Shown here piece after piece: positions 21,841-30,105 of a stretch of 64,000 nt of DNA. The position numbers and the translations under genes were made by a program. Position 1 is the stretch's first letter; every line of letters begins with the position of its first letter. The notes beneath the pieces were generated by a model. It ran no database searches. It worked only from the letters and a program-made list of their open reading frames with translations, and was not told where the DNA came from. Source of the stretch: Pseudomonas sp. 30_B (GTDB lineage: Bacteria; Pseudomonadota; Gammaproteobacteria; Pseudomonadales; Pseudomonadaceae); assembly GCF_017491605.1 (NCBI RefSeq), contig NZ_JAFGYY010000012.1:1-64000 (forward strand), in the 5' to 3' direction.

Positions 21841-21947
21841 TCCATGGCTGTCGAGGGGCCGAAAAGGCACCCGGACGAATAACAACAACGTCGGCCGCAC
21901 CTGTTCCCACCTTGCAGGCGTGCCGGCAATAGCCTGGAACTTTTGCC

Positions 21948-22466
21948 ATGCATGATTCTGCTCCCCTGAGCGGTACCTTGAGCCGCCGACGCTTCCTCAG
22001 CCTTTCGGGTCAGTCCGCACTGATCATTGGTGCCACCGCCGTTACCGGCCAGCTCATCCCGCTCAAAGTCCTCGCCGACGACGTACTGCCCCCGTTGCCC
22101 GCCGGTCTGCTGCGCATGGGCCGCGACATCTATCCCCATGACCGCCTCGGCGATGCGCCCTACGCCAAGTCGCTGTTCGAGCTGGTTGGCAAGAAGCCGG
22201 ACCTGGTTGGTGAAGGCATCAAGGCATTGCAGGTCCGCGCCCGAGCCGTGCATGGCCGAGCCTTCGAGGGCATCGCCAACGAAGACGACCGCGTCGCGTT
22301 ATTGCGCGAGATCGAAACCACCCCCTTCTTCTGCGAAACCCGTAGCGCGCTGATGTTCGGTCTCTACGACAACAAGACTCTGTTCCCTCTGTTCGGCTAC
22401 GAGGGGGCGTCGGCGGAGAAGGGCGGTTACATCGCGCGTGGCTTCAACGACCTCGACTGGCTCTGA
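21948..22466 (+). CDS. Tat-exported small subunit of a GMC-type dehydrogenase
   Basis: 172-aa protein with an N-terminal twin-arginine signal (LSRRRFLSLSG, followed by a hydrophobic stretch ending near VLADD). The rest resembles the small (gamma) subunit of gluconate/sorbitol/FAD-glucose dehydrogenases, including the ending ALMFGLYDNKTLFPLFGYEGAS...GYIARGFNDLDWL. In that family it escorts the flavin subunit through the Tat system. The flavin subunit gene follows 51 bp later. It is the first gene behind the sigma54 promoter at 21826. Confidence 0.88.
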   Translation: MHDSAPLSGTLSRRRFLSLSGQSALIIGATAVTGQLIPLKVLADDVLPPLPAGLLRMGRDIYPHDRLGDAPYAKSLFELVGKKPDLVGEGIKALQVRARAVHGRAFEGIANEDDRVALLREIETTPFFCETRSALMFGLYDNKTLFPLFGYEGASAEKGGYIARGFNDLDWL

Positions 22467-22517
22467 GCGGCCACTCTCTTCGCGGCTCCATCCATTCCAA
22501 CAATGAGGGTTAACCCC

Positions 22518-24098
22518 ATGGCAGCGAAATTCTCCCAGGACGACAGCGACGTCGTCGTGATCATTGGCTCGGGCGCCGGTGGCGGCACCCTGGCCCACGC
22601 CCTGGCCCGGCAAGGTATCCGTAGCGTGGTGCTGGAAGCTGGCAAGCGTTACGAGATGTCCGACATCGAGAACGATGAATGGGCCATGTTCAACAAGATT
22701 TCCTGGCTCGACAAACGTATCGCCACCGGCGGTTGGGACGTGGCGCGCAACCATCCGAATCTGCCGGCGTGGATCGTCAAGGCGGTCGGCGGCAGTTCGG
22801 TGCACTGGGCCGGTGTCGCCCTGCGCTTTCGCGATTTCGAGTTCCGCATGCGCACCGAGAATGGTGATATCAAGGGCGCCAACGTGCTGGACTGGCCGAT
22901 CAGTTACGAGGAGCTGGAGCCCTGGTACGTCAAGGCTGAGAAGCACATGGGGGTGACCGGTCCGAGCACCGGGATGCCGTACCACCAGTGGCACAACTCC
23001 TTCAAGGTGCTGGCCACCGGGGCCCAGCGCATCGGCTACAAGGAAATCCAGTCCGGCCCGATGGCGATCAACACCCAGCCGTACGACAACCGGCCGGGTT
23101 GCATGCAGATCGGTTTCTGCATGCAGGGCTGCCGCATTGGCGCCAAGTGGTCGACTCTCTACACCGATATTCCCCGGGCTGAGGCCACCGGCAACTGCGA
23201 GGTTCGGCCGCAGAGCATGGCGCTGCGTATCGAGCATGACGCTCGCGGCCGGGTCACCGGAGTGGTTTACGCCGATGCCCAGGGCAACCAGCAACGGCAG
23301 AAAGCCAGAGTGGTGTGTGTGGCCGGCAACTCCATCGAGTCGCCGCGCCTGCTGCTCAACTCGGAGTCCTCGCAGTTCAAGGATGGACTGGCCAACTCCT
23401 CTGGCCAGGTAGGGCGCAACTACATGTGCCATACCACCGCTGGAATCTACGCGGTTCTACCCAAGCCGGTTCACATGTACCGGGGGACCACCTGCGCCGG
23501 GATCATTTCGGACGAGTCCTACAACAACACCTCGCGCGGCTTCGTAGGCGGCTACCGCCTGGAAATCCTCTCGCTCGGCCTGCCATTCATGTCCGCCTTC
23601 CTCGACCCGACTCCACAGGGCTGGGGCCGTGCCTTCACGGCGAAGATGGAGCGCTACGACCACATGTCCGGCGTCTGGCTGTGCGGCGAGGACCTGCCCA
23701 TGGAGAGCAACCGCATCACCCTCCACGGCACCGAGAAGGACCAGTACGGCCTGCCGATTCCGGTGGTGCACAAGGACGACCACGCCTTTGACAACGCCAT
23801 GCGCGACCACGGCGTGGAGCAGACCCGCAAGTGTTACGAGGCGGTCGGCGCCACGGAAGTCATCCGCCTGCCGTCCTACCCGGCCAGCCACAACATGGGC
23901 ACCAACCGCATGAGCGCCAAGGCCGCCGACGGTGTGGTGAACAAGTGGGGCCAGAGCCACGACATTCCCAACCTGTTCGTCTCCGACGGTAGCCAGTTCA
24001 CCACCAGCGGCGGGCAGAACCCGACGCTGACCATTGTCGCCCTTGCCTTGCGCCAGGCCGAGCACATCGGCTCGCTGATCAACCAGCGTGCCCTCTGA
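22518..24098 (+). CDS. GMC-family flavoprotein dehydrogenase, large subunit
   Basis: 526-aa FAD enzyme with N-terminal IIGSGAGGGTLAHALARQG, AVGGSSVHWAGVALRF and the C-terminal ASHNMGTNRMS ... VSDGSQFTTSGGQNPTLTIVALALRQA. A cysteine-rich segment GCMQIGFCMQGC sits mid-protein; FAD-glucose dehydrogenases of this type carry an iron-sulfur cluster at a comparable place (inference). With the Tat-exported small subunit it should act in the periplasm on an alcohol or polyol. The usual third subunit, a multihaem cytochrome c, is absent: acoA follows after 12 bp. The start at 22518 is chosen over ATG 22503 because GAGGG lies just before it. Confidence 0.92.
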   Translation: MAAKFSQDDSDVVVIIGSGAGGGTLAHALARQGIRSVVLEAGKRYEMSDIENDEWAMFNKISWLDKRIATGGWDVARNHPNLPAWIVKAVGGSSVHWAGVALRFRDFEFRMRTENGDIKGANVLDWPISYEELEPWYVKAEKHMGVTGPSTGMPYHQWHNSFKVLATGAQRIGYKEIQSGPMAINTQPYDNRPGCMQIGFCMQGCRIGAKWSTLYTDIPRAEATGNCEVRPQSMALRIEHDARGRVTGVVYADAQGNQQRQKARVVCVAGNSIESPRLLLNSESSQFKDGLANSSGQVGRNYMCHTTAGIYAVLPKPVHMYRGTTCAGIISDESYNNTSRGFVGGYRLEILSLGLPFMSAFLDPTPQGWGRAFTAKMERYDHMSGVWLCGEDLPMESNRITLHGTEKDQYGLPIPVVHKDDHAFDNAMRDHGVEQTRKCYEAVGATEVIRLPSYPASHNMGTNRMSAKAADGVVNKWGQSHDIPNLFVSDGSQFTTSGGQNPTLTIVALALRQAEHIGSLINQRAL

Positions 24099-24110
24099 GG
24101 AGCCGATCCC

Positions 24111-25100
24111 ATGACCACACCCAGTAATGACCAGCGCCGCTGGATGTTCGAGCAGATGCTCGTCAGCCGCTACCTGGAAGAGTCCATCGAACGCATCTAC
24201 ATGGAAGGCAAGACGCCAGTCTTCAACATGGCCAATGGGCCCATCCCCGGCGAAATGCACCTGTCCAACGGCCAGGAGCCTTGCGCCGTGGGGATCTGCG
24301 CCCATCTGACGGCCGAAGACATCGTCACCGCCACCCATCGCCCGCACCACATCGCCGTGGCCAAGGGCGTCGATCTGGACGAGATGGTCGCCGAAATCTT
24401 CGGCAAGAAGACCGGCCTGTCTGGTGGCCGGGGTGGTCACATGCACCTGTTCGACGCCAGGGTGAATTTCTCCTGCTCCGGCATCATTGCCCAAGGCATG
24501 GGCCCAGCCGTGGGGGCCGCACTGTCGCGCCAGCTGCAAGGCAAGTCCGGCGTCGCCGTGGCCTATCTGGGCGAAGGCGCTGCGAACCAGGGCGCCTTCC
24601 ACGAAACGCTGAACCTGGCAGCGCTGTGGAAGCTGCCGGTGGTGTTCGTCATCGAGGACAACGCTTGGGGCATCTCGGTGGCCAAGGCCGCTTCCACCGC
24701 CATCGAGCGCAATTACCTGCGTGCCGCCGCCTATGGCATGCCCGGCGTGTTCATCCCCGGCAACGACGCCGACGCCATATTCGCTGCCGCCGGTGAGGCC
24801 ATCGCCCGCGCCCGCGCCGGGGAAGGGCCGACCCTGATCGAGATCGAGACCCACCGCCTGGCCGGCCACTTCATGGGCGACGGCGAAACCTACCGCCCGG
24901 CCGGCGAGAAGGAGGCGCTGTTGGCCAAGGACCCCATCCCTGCCTATCGCCAGCGCCTGCTGGAGCTGGGTGTGCTGGACGAAATCGCCGCCGCCGACAT
25001 CGACGAGCGCGCCCGCAGCCGCGTCGATGCCGCCGTGCGCTTTGCCCGCGACAGCGCTTATCCGGCACCCGAAGAAGCGTTGGAAATGGTGTTCGTGTGA
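24111..25100 (+). CDS. acoA: TPP-dependent acetoin dehydrogenase-type E1 alpha subunit
   Basis: 329-aa thiamine diphosphate enzyme subunit. The TPP-binding motif runs from GEGAANQGAFHETLNLAAL to VIEDNAWGIS, and the family element GRGGHMHL is present. With the beta subunit (26261) it should cleave acetoin or a related alpha-hydroxyketone and acylate the lipoyl carrier. It is 12 bp after the GMC gene and is separated from the beta-subunit gene by bdhA, an unusual arrangement. A pyruvate dehydrogenase E1 is less likely given AcoR, BdhA and the short length. Confidence 0.92.
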   Translation: MTTPSNDQRRWMFEQMLVSRYLEESIERIYMEGKTPVFNMANGPIPGEMHLSNGQEPCAVGICAHLTAEDIVTATHRPHHIAVAKGVDLDEMVAEIFGKKTGLSGGRGGHMHLFDARVNFSCSGIIAQGMGPAVGAALSRQLQGKSGVAVAYLGEGAANQGAFHETLNLAALWKLPVVFVIEDNAWGISVAKAASTAIERNYLRAAAYGMPGVFIPGNDADAIFAAAGEAIARARAGEGPTLIEIETHRLAGHFMGDGETYRPAGEKEALLAKDPIPAYRQRLLELGVLDEIAAADIDERARSRVDAAVRFARDSAYPAPEEALEMVFV

Positions 25101-25138
25101 ACGGAACTCAACCTAACAACGACAGAACGGAGACCGAC

Positions 25139-26236
25139 ATGTACCGACAACCAACCATGAAGGCGGCAGTCTGGCACGGCCGCCGCGACATCCGCCTGCA
25201 GGATGTCGCCCTCCCGCCGCAACCGCAGGCCGGCTGGGTGCAGATCCGCGTCGAGTGGTGCGGCATCTGCGGCTCGGACCTCCATGAATATCTGGCCGGT
25301 CCGGTATTCATTCCCACCGACACAGCCCATCCGCTCACCGGCCTGAAGGGCCAGTGCATCCTTGGTCACGAGTTCTGTGGCGAGATCATCGCCGTGGGCG
25401 AGGGCGTCTCGCATTTCGCGGTGGGCGAGCGCGTCGCCGCCGACGCCTGCCAGCACTGCGGCAAATGCTGGTTCTGCCAGCAGGGCCAGTACAACCTGTG
25501 CGAGAACCTTGCCTTTACCGGGCTGATGAACAACGGCGCCTTTGCCGAACGCGTCAACGTTCCCGCCAACCTGCTGTATCGCTTGCCGGAAGGCTTCCCC
25601 ACCGAAGCCGGTGCGTTGATCGAGCCCTTGGCGGTGGGCATGCACGCCGTGAAGAAGGCTGGCAGGCTGCTCGGCCAGACGGTGGTGGTGGTCGGCGCCG
25701 GCACCATCGGGTTGTGCACCATCATGTGTGCCCGCGCCGCCGGTGCGGCACGAATCATTGCCCTGGAGATGTCCACGGCGCGCAAGGCCAAGGCTCTGGA
25801 AGTGGGTGCCACTGAAGTCATCGACCCCAGCCAGTGCGACGCCATCGCCGCCGTGCGCGAGCTCACCGAAGGCTACGGCGCTGCCGTGTCCTTCGAGTGC
25901 ATCGGCCACAAGGCCACCGCCAAAGTGGCCATTGATGTCATCCGCAAGGGTGGCCGTTGCGTGATGGTGGGCATCTTCGAGGAGCCCAGCGAATTCAACT
26001 TCTTCGAGATAGTCGCCACCGAGAAACAGGTCATGGGCGCGCTGGCCTACAACGGCGAATTCGCCGATGTGATCGCGCTGATTGCCGACGGTCGCCTGGA
26101 CGTCGCCCCGCTGATCACCGGGCGGATCGAACTTGAACACATCCTCGAAAAGGGTTTCGAGGAGCTGGTGAACAACAAGGACCAGAACGTGAAGATCATC
26201 GTCAGGCCGAGCGCGCCTGCCGCTGCCCGTCACTGA
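25139..26236 (+). CDS. bdhA: Zinc-dependent 2,3-butanediol dehydrogenase-like enzyme
   Basis: 365-aa medium-chain dehydrogenase. It has catalytic-zinc residues in CGICGSDLHEY and GHEFCGEI, a structural-zinc cysteine set CQHCGKCWFCQQGQYNLCENL, and the NAD motif VVVGAGTIGL. The segment YLAGPVFIPTDTAHPLTG is characteristic of the (R,R)-butanediol dehydrogenase subgroup. It should oxidise 2,3-butanediol, or a related vicinal diol, to acetoin for the E1 enzyme encoded on both sides. The ATG at 25139 follows AACGGAGACCGAC; an upstream GTG overlapping acoA is rejected. Confidence 0.92.
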   Translation: MYRQPTMKAAVWHGRRDIRLQDVALPPQPQAGWVQIRVEWCGICGSDLHEYLAGPVFIPTDTAHPLTGLKGQCILGHEFCGEIIAVGEGVSHFAVGERVAADACQHCGKCWFCQQGQYNLCENLAFTGLMNNGAFAERVNVPANLLYRLPEGFPTEAGALIEPLAVGMHAVKKAGRLLGQTVVVVGAGTIGLCTIMCARAAGAARIIALEMSTARKAKALEVGATEVIDPSQCDAIAAVRELTEGYGAAVSFECIGHKATAKVAIDVIRKGGRCVMVGIFEEPSEFNFFEIVATEKQVMGALAYNGEFADVIALIADGRLDVAPLITGRIELEHILEKGFEELVNNKDQNVKIIVRPSAPAAARH

Positions 26237-26260
26237 TCCCATAGACGGAGTAATCGAGAA

Positions 26261-27286
26261 ATGTCCGCAGCGATCAAAGAACGCAAACTCACCATCGCCC
26301 GCGCCATGGCCGAGGCGGTGGCCCAGGAAATGCGCCTCGACCCGCGCGTGTTCGTGATGGGTGAGGATATCGGCCAGCTCGGCGGGGTGTTCGGCAATAC
26401 CCGTGGCCTGCACGAAGAGTTCGGCAGCGCGCGCGTCCGCGACACGCCAATTTCGGAAACCGCCTTCATCGGCGCCGCAGTGGGGGCGGCTTCCGATGGC
26501 ATGCGGCCAATCGTCGAACTGATGTTCGTCGACTTCTTCGGCGTGTGCATGGACGCCATCTACAACCTGATGGCGAAGAACACCTACTTCTCCGGCGGCA
26601 AGGTCAGCGTGCCCATGGTGCTGATGGCCTCCACCGGCGCCGGTTATTCCGACGCAGGGCAGCACTCCCAATGCCTCTACGGCACCTTTGCGCACCTGCC
26701 GGGAATGAAGGTCGTGGTGCCGAGCAACGCCTATGACGCCAAGGGCTTGATGACCGCCGCCATCCGCGACGACAACCCGGTTATCTACCTGTTCCACAAG
26801 GCCCTGCAGGGCATGGGCTGGTTGGGCACCGAGAAGGGCGCCACGGTGGCGGTACCGGAAGCCCCCTATACGGTGGAGATCGGCAAGGCGAAGACTGTGC
26901 GTGAGGGCCGCGACGTCAGCATCGTCAGCCTTGGCGCCGGCGTGCACCACGCACTGCGCGCTGCCCAGCAACTGGAGCAGCAGGGTGTCAGTGCCGAGGT
27001 GGTGGACCTGCGCAGTCTCGTGCCGCTGGACCGCGAGCACGTCATCGAGTCGGTACGCAAGACCGGACGGCTGATTGTGGTGGACGAGGACTACCACAGC
27101 TTCGGCGTCAGCGGCGAAATCATCGCCAGCGTCGTCGAGCACGATATCGGCATGCTCAAGGCGCGTCCGCAGCGGGTCGCCTTTCCCGATATCCCGATTC
27201 CCTTCACCCCGCCCATGGAACACTGGGCAATGCCTTCCGCCGCCAAGATCGTCGCGGCCTACCAGAATCTGAAGAACGAGGAATAA
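26261..27286 (+). CDS. acoB: TPP-dependent acetoin dehydrogenase-type E1 beta subunit
   Basis: 341-aa transketolase-like subunit: VMGEDIGQLGGVFGNTRGL at the N-terminus, DTPISETAFIGAAVGAASDGMRPIVELMFVDF in the middle, and a C-terminal transketolase domain (SIVSLGAGVHHALRAAQQLEQQGVSAEVVDLRSLVPLD). It pairs with the product of 24111. It is followed after 4 bp by the lipoyl-domain gene, so E1 beta, lipoyl carrier, E2 core and lipoyl ligase are tightly packed. Confidence 0.94.
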   Translation: MSAAIKERKLTIARAMAEAVAQEMRLDPRVFVMGEDIGQLGGVFGNTRGLHEEFGSARVRDTPISETAFIGAAVGAASDGMRPIVELMFVDFFGVCMDAIYNLMAKNTYFSGGKVSVPMVLMASTGAGYSDAGQHSQCLYGTFAHLPGMKVVVPSNAYDAKGLMTAAIRDDNPVIYLFHKALQGMGWLGTEKGATVAVPEAPYTVEIGKAKTVREGRDVSIVSLGAGVHHALRAAQQLEQQGVSAEVVDLRSLVPLDREHVIESVRKTGRLIVVDEDYHSFGVSGEIIASVVEHDIGMLKARPQRVAFPDIPIPFTPPMEHWAMPSAAKIVAAYQNLKNEE

Positions 27287-27290
27287 CACT

Positions 27291-27524
27291 ATGTCCAACC
27301 CAATCCTGATTCCAACCGACCTCTGGGAAGGCGATGCCGAAGCCGTGATCACCTCCTGGCTGGTGAGTAACGGTGCCGAAGTCGGCCAGGGTGACCTGGT
27401 GGCCGAGATCATGTCCGAGAAGGCACAGTTCGAGATCGAGGCTCCGGCTTCCGGTCTGCTGAAGATCCTTGAAGAAGAGGACGCAGTGGTCGGCAAGGGC
27501 GCAACCATCGGATTAGTGGAGTGA
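27291..27524 (+). CDS. Free-standing lipoyl-domain protein of the dehydrogenase complex
   Basis: 77 aa and nothing but a biotinyl/lipoyl domain; the lipoylated lysine is K44 in IMSEKAQFEIEAP. In ordinary complexes this domain is the N-terminus of E2; here it is a separate gene ending 3 bp before the E2 core gene. It would carry the acyl group from E1 to the E2 core as a diffusible carrier, much as GcvH does in glycine cleavage. No linker or E1/E3-binding domain is attached. The reading frame is complete, with its own start and stop, so this is not a simple frameshift of a fused E2. Confidence 0.92.
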   Translation: MSNPILIPTDLWEGDAEAVITSWLVSNGAEVGQGDLVAEIMSEKAQFEIEAPASGLLKILEEEDAVVGKGATIGLVE

Positions 27525-27527
27525 GCC

Positions 27528-28232
27528 ATGGGGCAAATGCAGATTCCAGCTGCGGGTACCGGGAGCACCGTGCCCTTGAAAGGCATGCGCAAAATGATCG
27601 CTGCGAAGATGAGCGAGAGCCTGCAGACCGCGGCACAGCTCACTCACCATGCCGAGTGCGAGCTGACGGCCCTTCAGGCTAAAAGGGCGAAGCTGAAGGC
27701 TGCGGGTAGCCTGGTGTCGCTCCAGGACCTGCTGCTGTTCGAGATCGTACGTACCCTGAAGGACCATCCGGGACTCAATGCAACCCTGGCCGATAATCAG
27801 ATCACTTCGCACGGTTCGGTGCATTTGGGATTGGCGATCCCGCTGCCGGACGATCTCCTGGTGGCGCCTGCATTATTCGATGCCGATCAGCTGGATGCGG
27901 AGGGCCTGGCGCTGGCACGCCGGGCCCTGGTGGACAAGGCCCTTTCCGGGAAACTGTCGGTGAAGGAGCTGACGGGTGCCACGGTGACCGTGACCAACCT
28001 GGGCTTGTCGCGGGTGCGGTTTTTCACCCCCATTCTCAATGTTCCCCAGGTGGCCATCATCGGACTGGGAGGCGTCCAGCGGCGCCTGCAACGGGACTCC
28101 GATGGTGCTTTGGTGGAGCGCGATTTCATGGGACTTTCGCTGACCTTCGATCACCGGGCTGTCAACGGTGCACCTGCCGCCGACTTCATCGATGACCTGT
28201 GCCAGCGGATCGAAGGAGGCGAGTCGTCATGA
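27528..28232 (+). CDS. E2 acyltransferase catalytic core without lipoyl or subunit-binding domain
   Basis: 234-aa 2-oxoacid dehydrogenase acyltransferase catalytic domain, beginning almost at once with VPLKGMRKMIAAKMSESLQTA. It should move the acyl group from the lipoyl carrier to CoA. The family active-site motif HxxxDG reads DHRAVNG here (AAC codon, 28166-28168): the catalytic histidine is kept but Asp is Asn. The peripheral subunit-binding domain that normally docks E1 or E3 is missing. It overlaps the ligase gene by 4 bases (ATGA). No E3 gene is in the cluster, so a housekeeping dihydrolipoamide dehydrogenase must serve. Confidence 0.9.
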   Translation: MGQMQIPAAGTGSTVPLKGMRKMIAAKMSESLQTAAQLTHHAECELTALQAKRAKLKAAGSLVSLQDLLLFEIVRTLKDHPGLNATLADNQITSHGSVHLGLAIPLPDDLLVAPALFDADQLDAEGLALARRALVDKALSGKLSVKELTGATVTVTNLGLSRVRFFTPILNVPQVAIIGLGGVQRRLQRDSDGALVERDFMGLSLTFDHRAVNGAPAADFIDDLCQRIEGGESS

Positions 28233-28963
28233 GCCAAATCTGGCGTGTCAGTGTCGAAGCTGGCCTGGAAGCCGAGCGGCAGCTGTTCGACCGTGTGCAC
28301 GCCGGCGAGGAAGAGTGGGGTGTGTTGTTATGGCGGCCGTCTGATTCCGCCTTGGTCATGCCTCGCAGGCTGAGCCGCCTTCCGGGGTTCATGGCGGCAG
28401 ACATCAGCTGTGCCGCGTTGGGCTGGCCCATCGCATTGCGAGACACCGGTGGCGAACCGGTGCCGCAGTCGTCGGCGGTGCTCAATGTGGCTTTGGCCTA
28501 CATCGTGCCGCTGAAGGAGGACGAACAGTCGCGGATAGAGGCGGCCTATCTGCGACTGTGCGAACCCATCTGCCAGTGGTTGAGGGGGATGGGGCTGCTA
28601 CCTGGTCTCGGGGAGGTTTCCGGTGCGTTCTGCGACGGTCGGTTCAACGTGACCCTGGGGCGCCGTAAGCTGGTGGGAACCGCGCAACGTTGGCGGCGGC
28701 GTGCGGCAGATAATCGCCTGGTGGTGTTGGTTCATGGTGCAATCCTGTTCGAGGACCAGCGCGCCGCCATGGTCGATGTGGTCAATCGCTTCTACCAGAG
28801 ATGCGGTCTGGAGCAACGATGCCGAGCTGGCAGTCACGTGTCTCTGGATGAGTGGCGGGCCCCTGTGTGGCAGGAAGCGAAAAGCCTCGCTGACTGGTTC
28901 GAAATACCTTGGGAGGTGTGGTCGCCCGAAAAGGGGGCGGGCAGTCAGACGGCTTTCTATTGA
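28229..28963 (+). CDS. Lipoate-protein ligase / octanoyltransferase-like protein
   Basis: 244-aa protein of the BirA/LplA/LipB fold. Family elements: RRLSRLPGF, RDTGGEPVPQ (in place of the R-R-x-S/T-G-G-G-A motif), GRRKLVGTAQRWRR (the lysine-containing G-R-K-I-x-G element) and VLVHGAILFE. It starts at ATG 28229 with AAGGAGG upstream and overlaps the E2 gene by 4 bases. It most likely attaches lipoate or octanoate to the free lipoyl protein encoded two genes upstream, while the co-regulated LipA makes the lipoyl group. The substrate donor (free lipoate, octanoyl-ACP or octanoyl-GcvH) cannot be read from sequence. Confidence 0.85.
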   Translation: MSQIWRVSVEAGLEAERQLFDRVHAGEEEWGVLLWRPSDSALVMPRRLSRLPGFMAADISCAALGWPIALRDTGGEPVPQSSAVLNVALAYIVPLKEDEQSRIEAAYLRLCEPICQWLRGMGLLPGLGEVSGAFCDGRFNVTLGRRKLVGTAQRWRRRAADNRLVVLVHGAILFEDQRAAMVDVVNRFYQRCGLEQRCRAGSHVSLDEWRAPVWQEAKSLADWFEIPWEVWSPEKGAGSQTAFY

Positions 28964-29327
28964 TCCGGACCCTGGTGTCCAAGCAAAAGCACGATCCAGA
29001 CGTTCCCGTCGTAGTGGGCGCAAGGAAGCGTCTGCTATGGGCCCTGGCCATGTATAAACGGCGCCGCTGGCGGCTATCCAGGCTGTTGGGCTGTTTCTTT
29101 GTCCCCAGAGCCGCCTGGGCGCGTGGTGTATCCAAGTTGGTCGTATCGTGCCGCTGATTTGGATAGCCGTACAATGCAGCATCACGGATGGGAGGAGGCG
29201 TTAATCTCTGTCATCAGCACACAGATGCCGCACAGCTTCCCTTTTCCGTCGAGAACTGCCTTCATCGAGTGGCGGCTTGGTGGAAAGCAGACGCTCAAAG
29301 GCAGGAAAGCCAAATCCCCCCGTGGCC
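28964..29327. other. Intergenic region after the acetoin-type operon
   Basis: 364 bp between the convergent ligase and acetyltransferase genes. There is an inverted repeat TATCCAA (29129-29135) / TTGGATA (29159-29165) followed by a good -10-like TACAAT at 29170-29175, but no convincing gene follows on the plus strand. No T-run terminator was seen. Confidence 0.35.
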
Positions 29328-30017
29328 TCAGTGAATTGTCGGAAAACGCTCTTTCACCAACGCCTCAGCCTGACGCGCCATCTGGTCGAGCAAACGGTCG
29401 CGTTTGCTCTCGGCCTCGCTCATGGCCTTCCTGCCGTTCTGCTTCAGCAGGTAGGCGTGGATCTGCTGCACTTCCTTGGAGCGGAATATCGGGGCCAGGT
29501 CCTGCACCGCCACCATGCCGTCCGAGCGGTGGTCGCGGGTGTTCAGCAGCACGTGCGGCCCCTGCGCTGCCAGTACCTGGAACCCCATTGATTCGAAGAC
29601 TGGCGCCTTGCTCGCCGCGCAGGCCAGTTCGACATGGGGGCGCTGCTCGATCATCCGCTGCAGCATGGCGCGGGCGATGCCGTGCCGGCGGTGGCTGGCG
29701 CTGACGGCCAGATAGGCCAGGGTGCAGGCCTCGGCATCGTCCCGGCTCGGCAGGTAGAGGGCGAAACCCAGCACCTGGGAGGGATCTTCATCGTCCAGGG
29801 CCAGGATCAGTCGCGCGGGGCTACCCGCGGAGCCGTCCATGGCTTGCAGGTACAGGTGCACCTCGTAGCCAATCACGTACTGATACAGCTGATAGAGCGG
29901 ATTGCTGGGCGTCAGCGGCACCGGGCTGATGTCGCTGAAGTAGTCCACCACCATCTGCAGAATCTGACTCTTCAGGGATTCGGGTGGCGGTGTGTCCAGG
30001 TTTACGAGGGTGAACAT
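29328..30017 (-). CDS. GNAT-family N-acetyltransferase
   Basis: 229-aa protein with a GNAT domain in its central part: LGFALYLPSRDDAEACTLAYLAVSASHRRHGIARAMLQRMIEQ includes the acetyl-CoA loop RRHGIA, and APVFESMGFQVL is the usual late element. The C-terminal ~50 residues are a charged helix (AMSEAESKRDRLLDQMARQAEALVKERF), outside the normal domain. The acceptor substrate is unknown. It stands alone, facing the acetoin-type operon. Confidence 0.85.
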   Translation of the reverse strand: MFTLVNLDTPPPESLKSQILQMVVDYFSDISPVPLTPSNPLYQLYQYVIGYEVHLYLQAMDGSAGSPARLILALDDEDPSQVLGFALYLPSRDDAEACTLAYLAVSASHRRHGIARAMLQRMIEQRPHVELACAASKAPVFESMGFQVLAAQGPHVLLNTRDHRSDGMVAVQDLAPIFRSKEVQQIHAYLLKQNGRKAMSEAESKRDRLLDQMARQAEALVKERFPTIH

Positions 30018-30105
30018 CTGACGCGGGCTCCGGGCGTGTCCGATCCGGGGGGATCGGTGCGGGCGCCATTGTAGCGCCGGCGAGCGTCGAGCGTTCCCGT
30101 CGTGC

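Noticed and set aside
25058..27643. Very long minus-strand open frame opposite acoA-bdhA-acoB
   Set aside because: Same GC-bias effect. It spans three well-supported plus-strand genes and their spacers and has no recognisable domain.
29188..29334. Possible 48-residue open frame behind a -10-like TACAAT
   Set aside because: No ribosome binding site at the right distance, no recognised sequence, and it runs into the 3' end of the acetyltransferase gene on the other strand.
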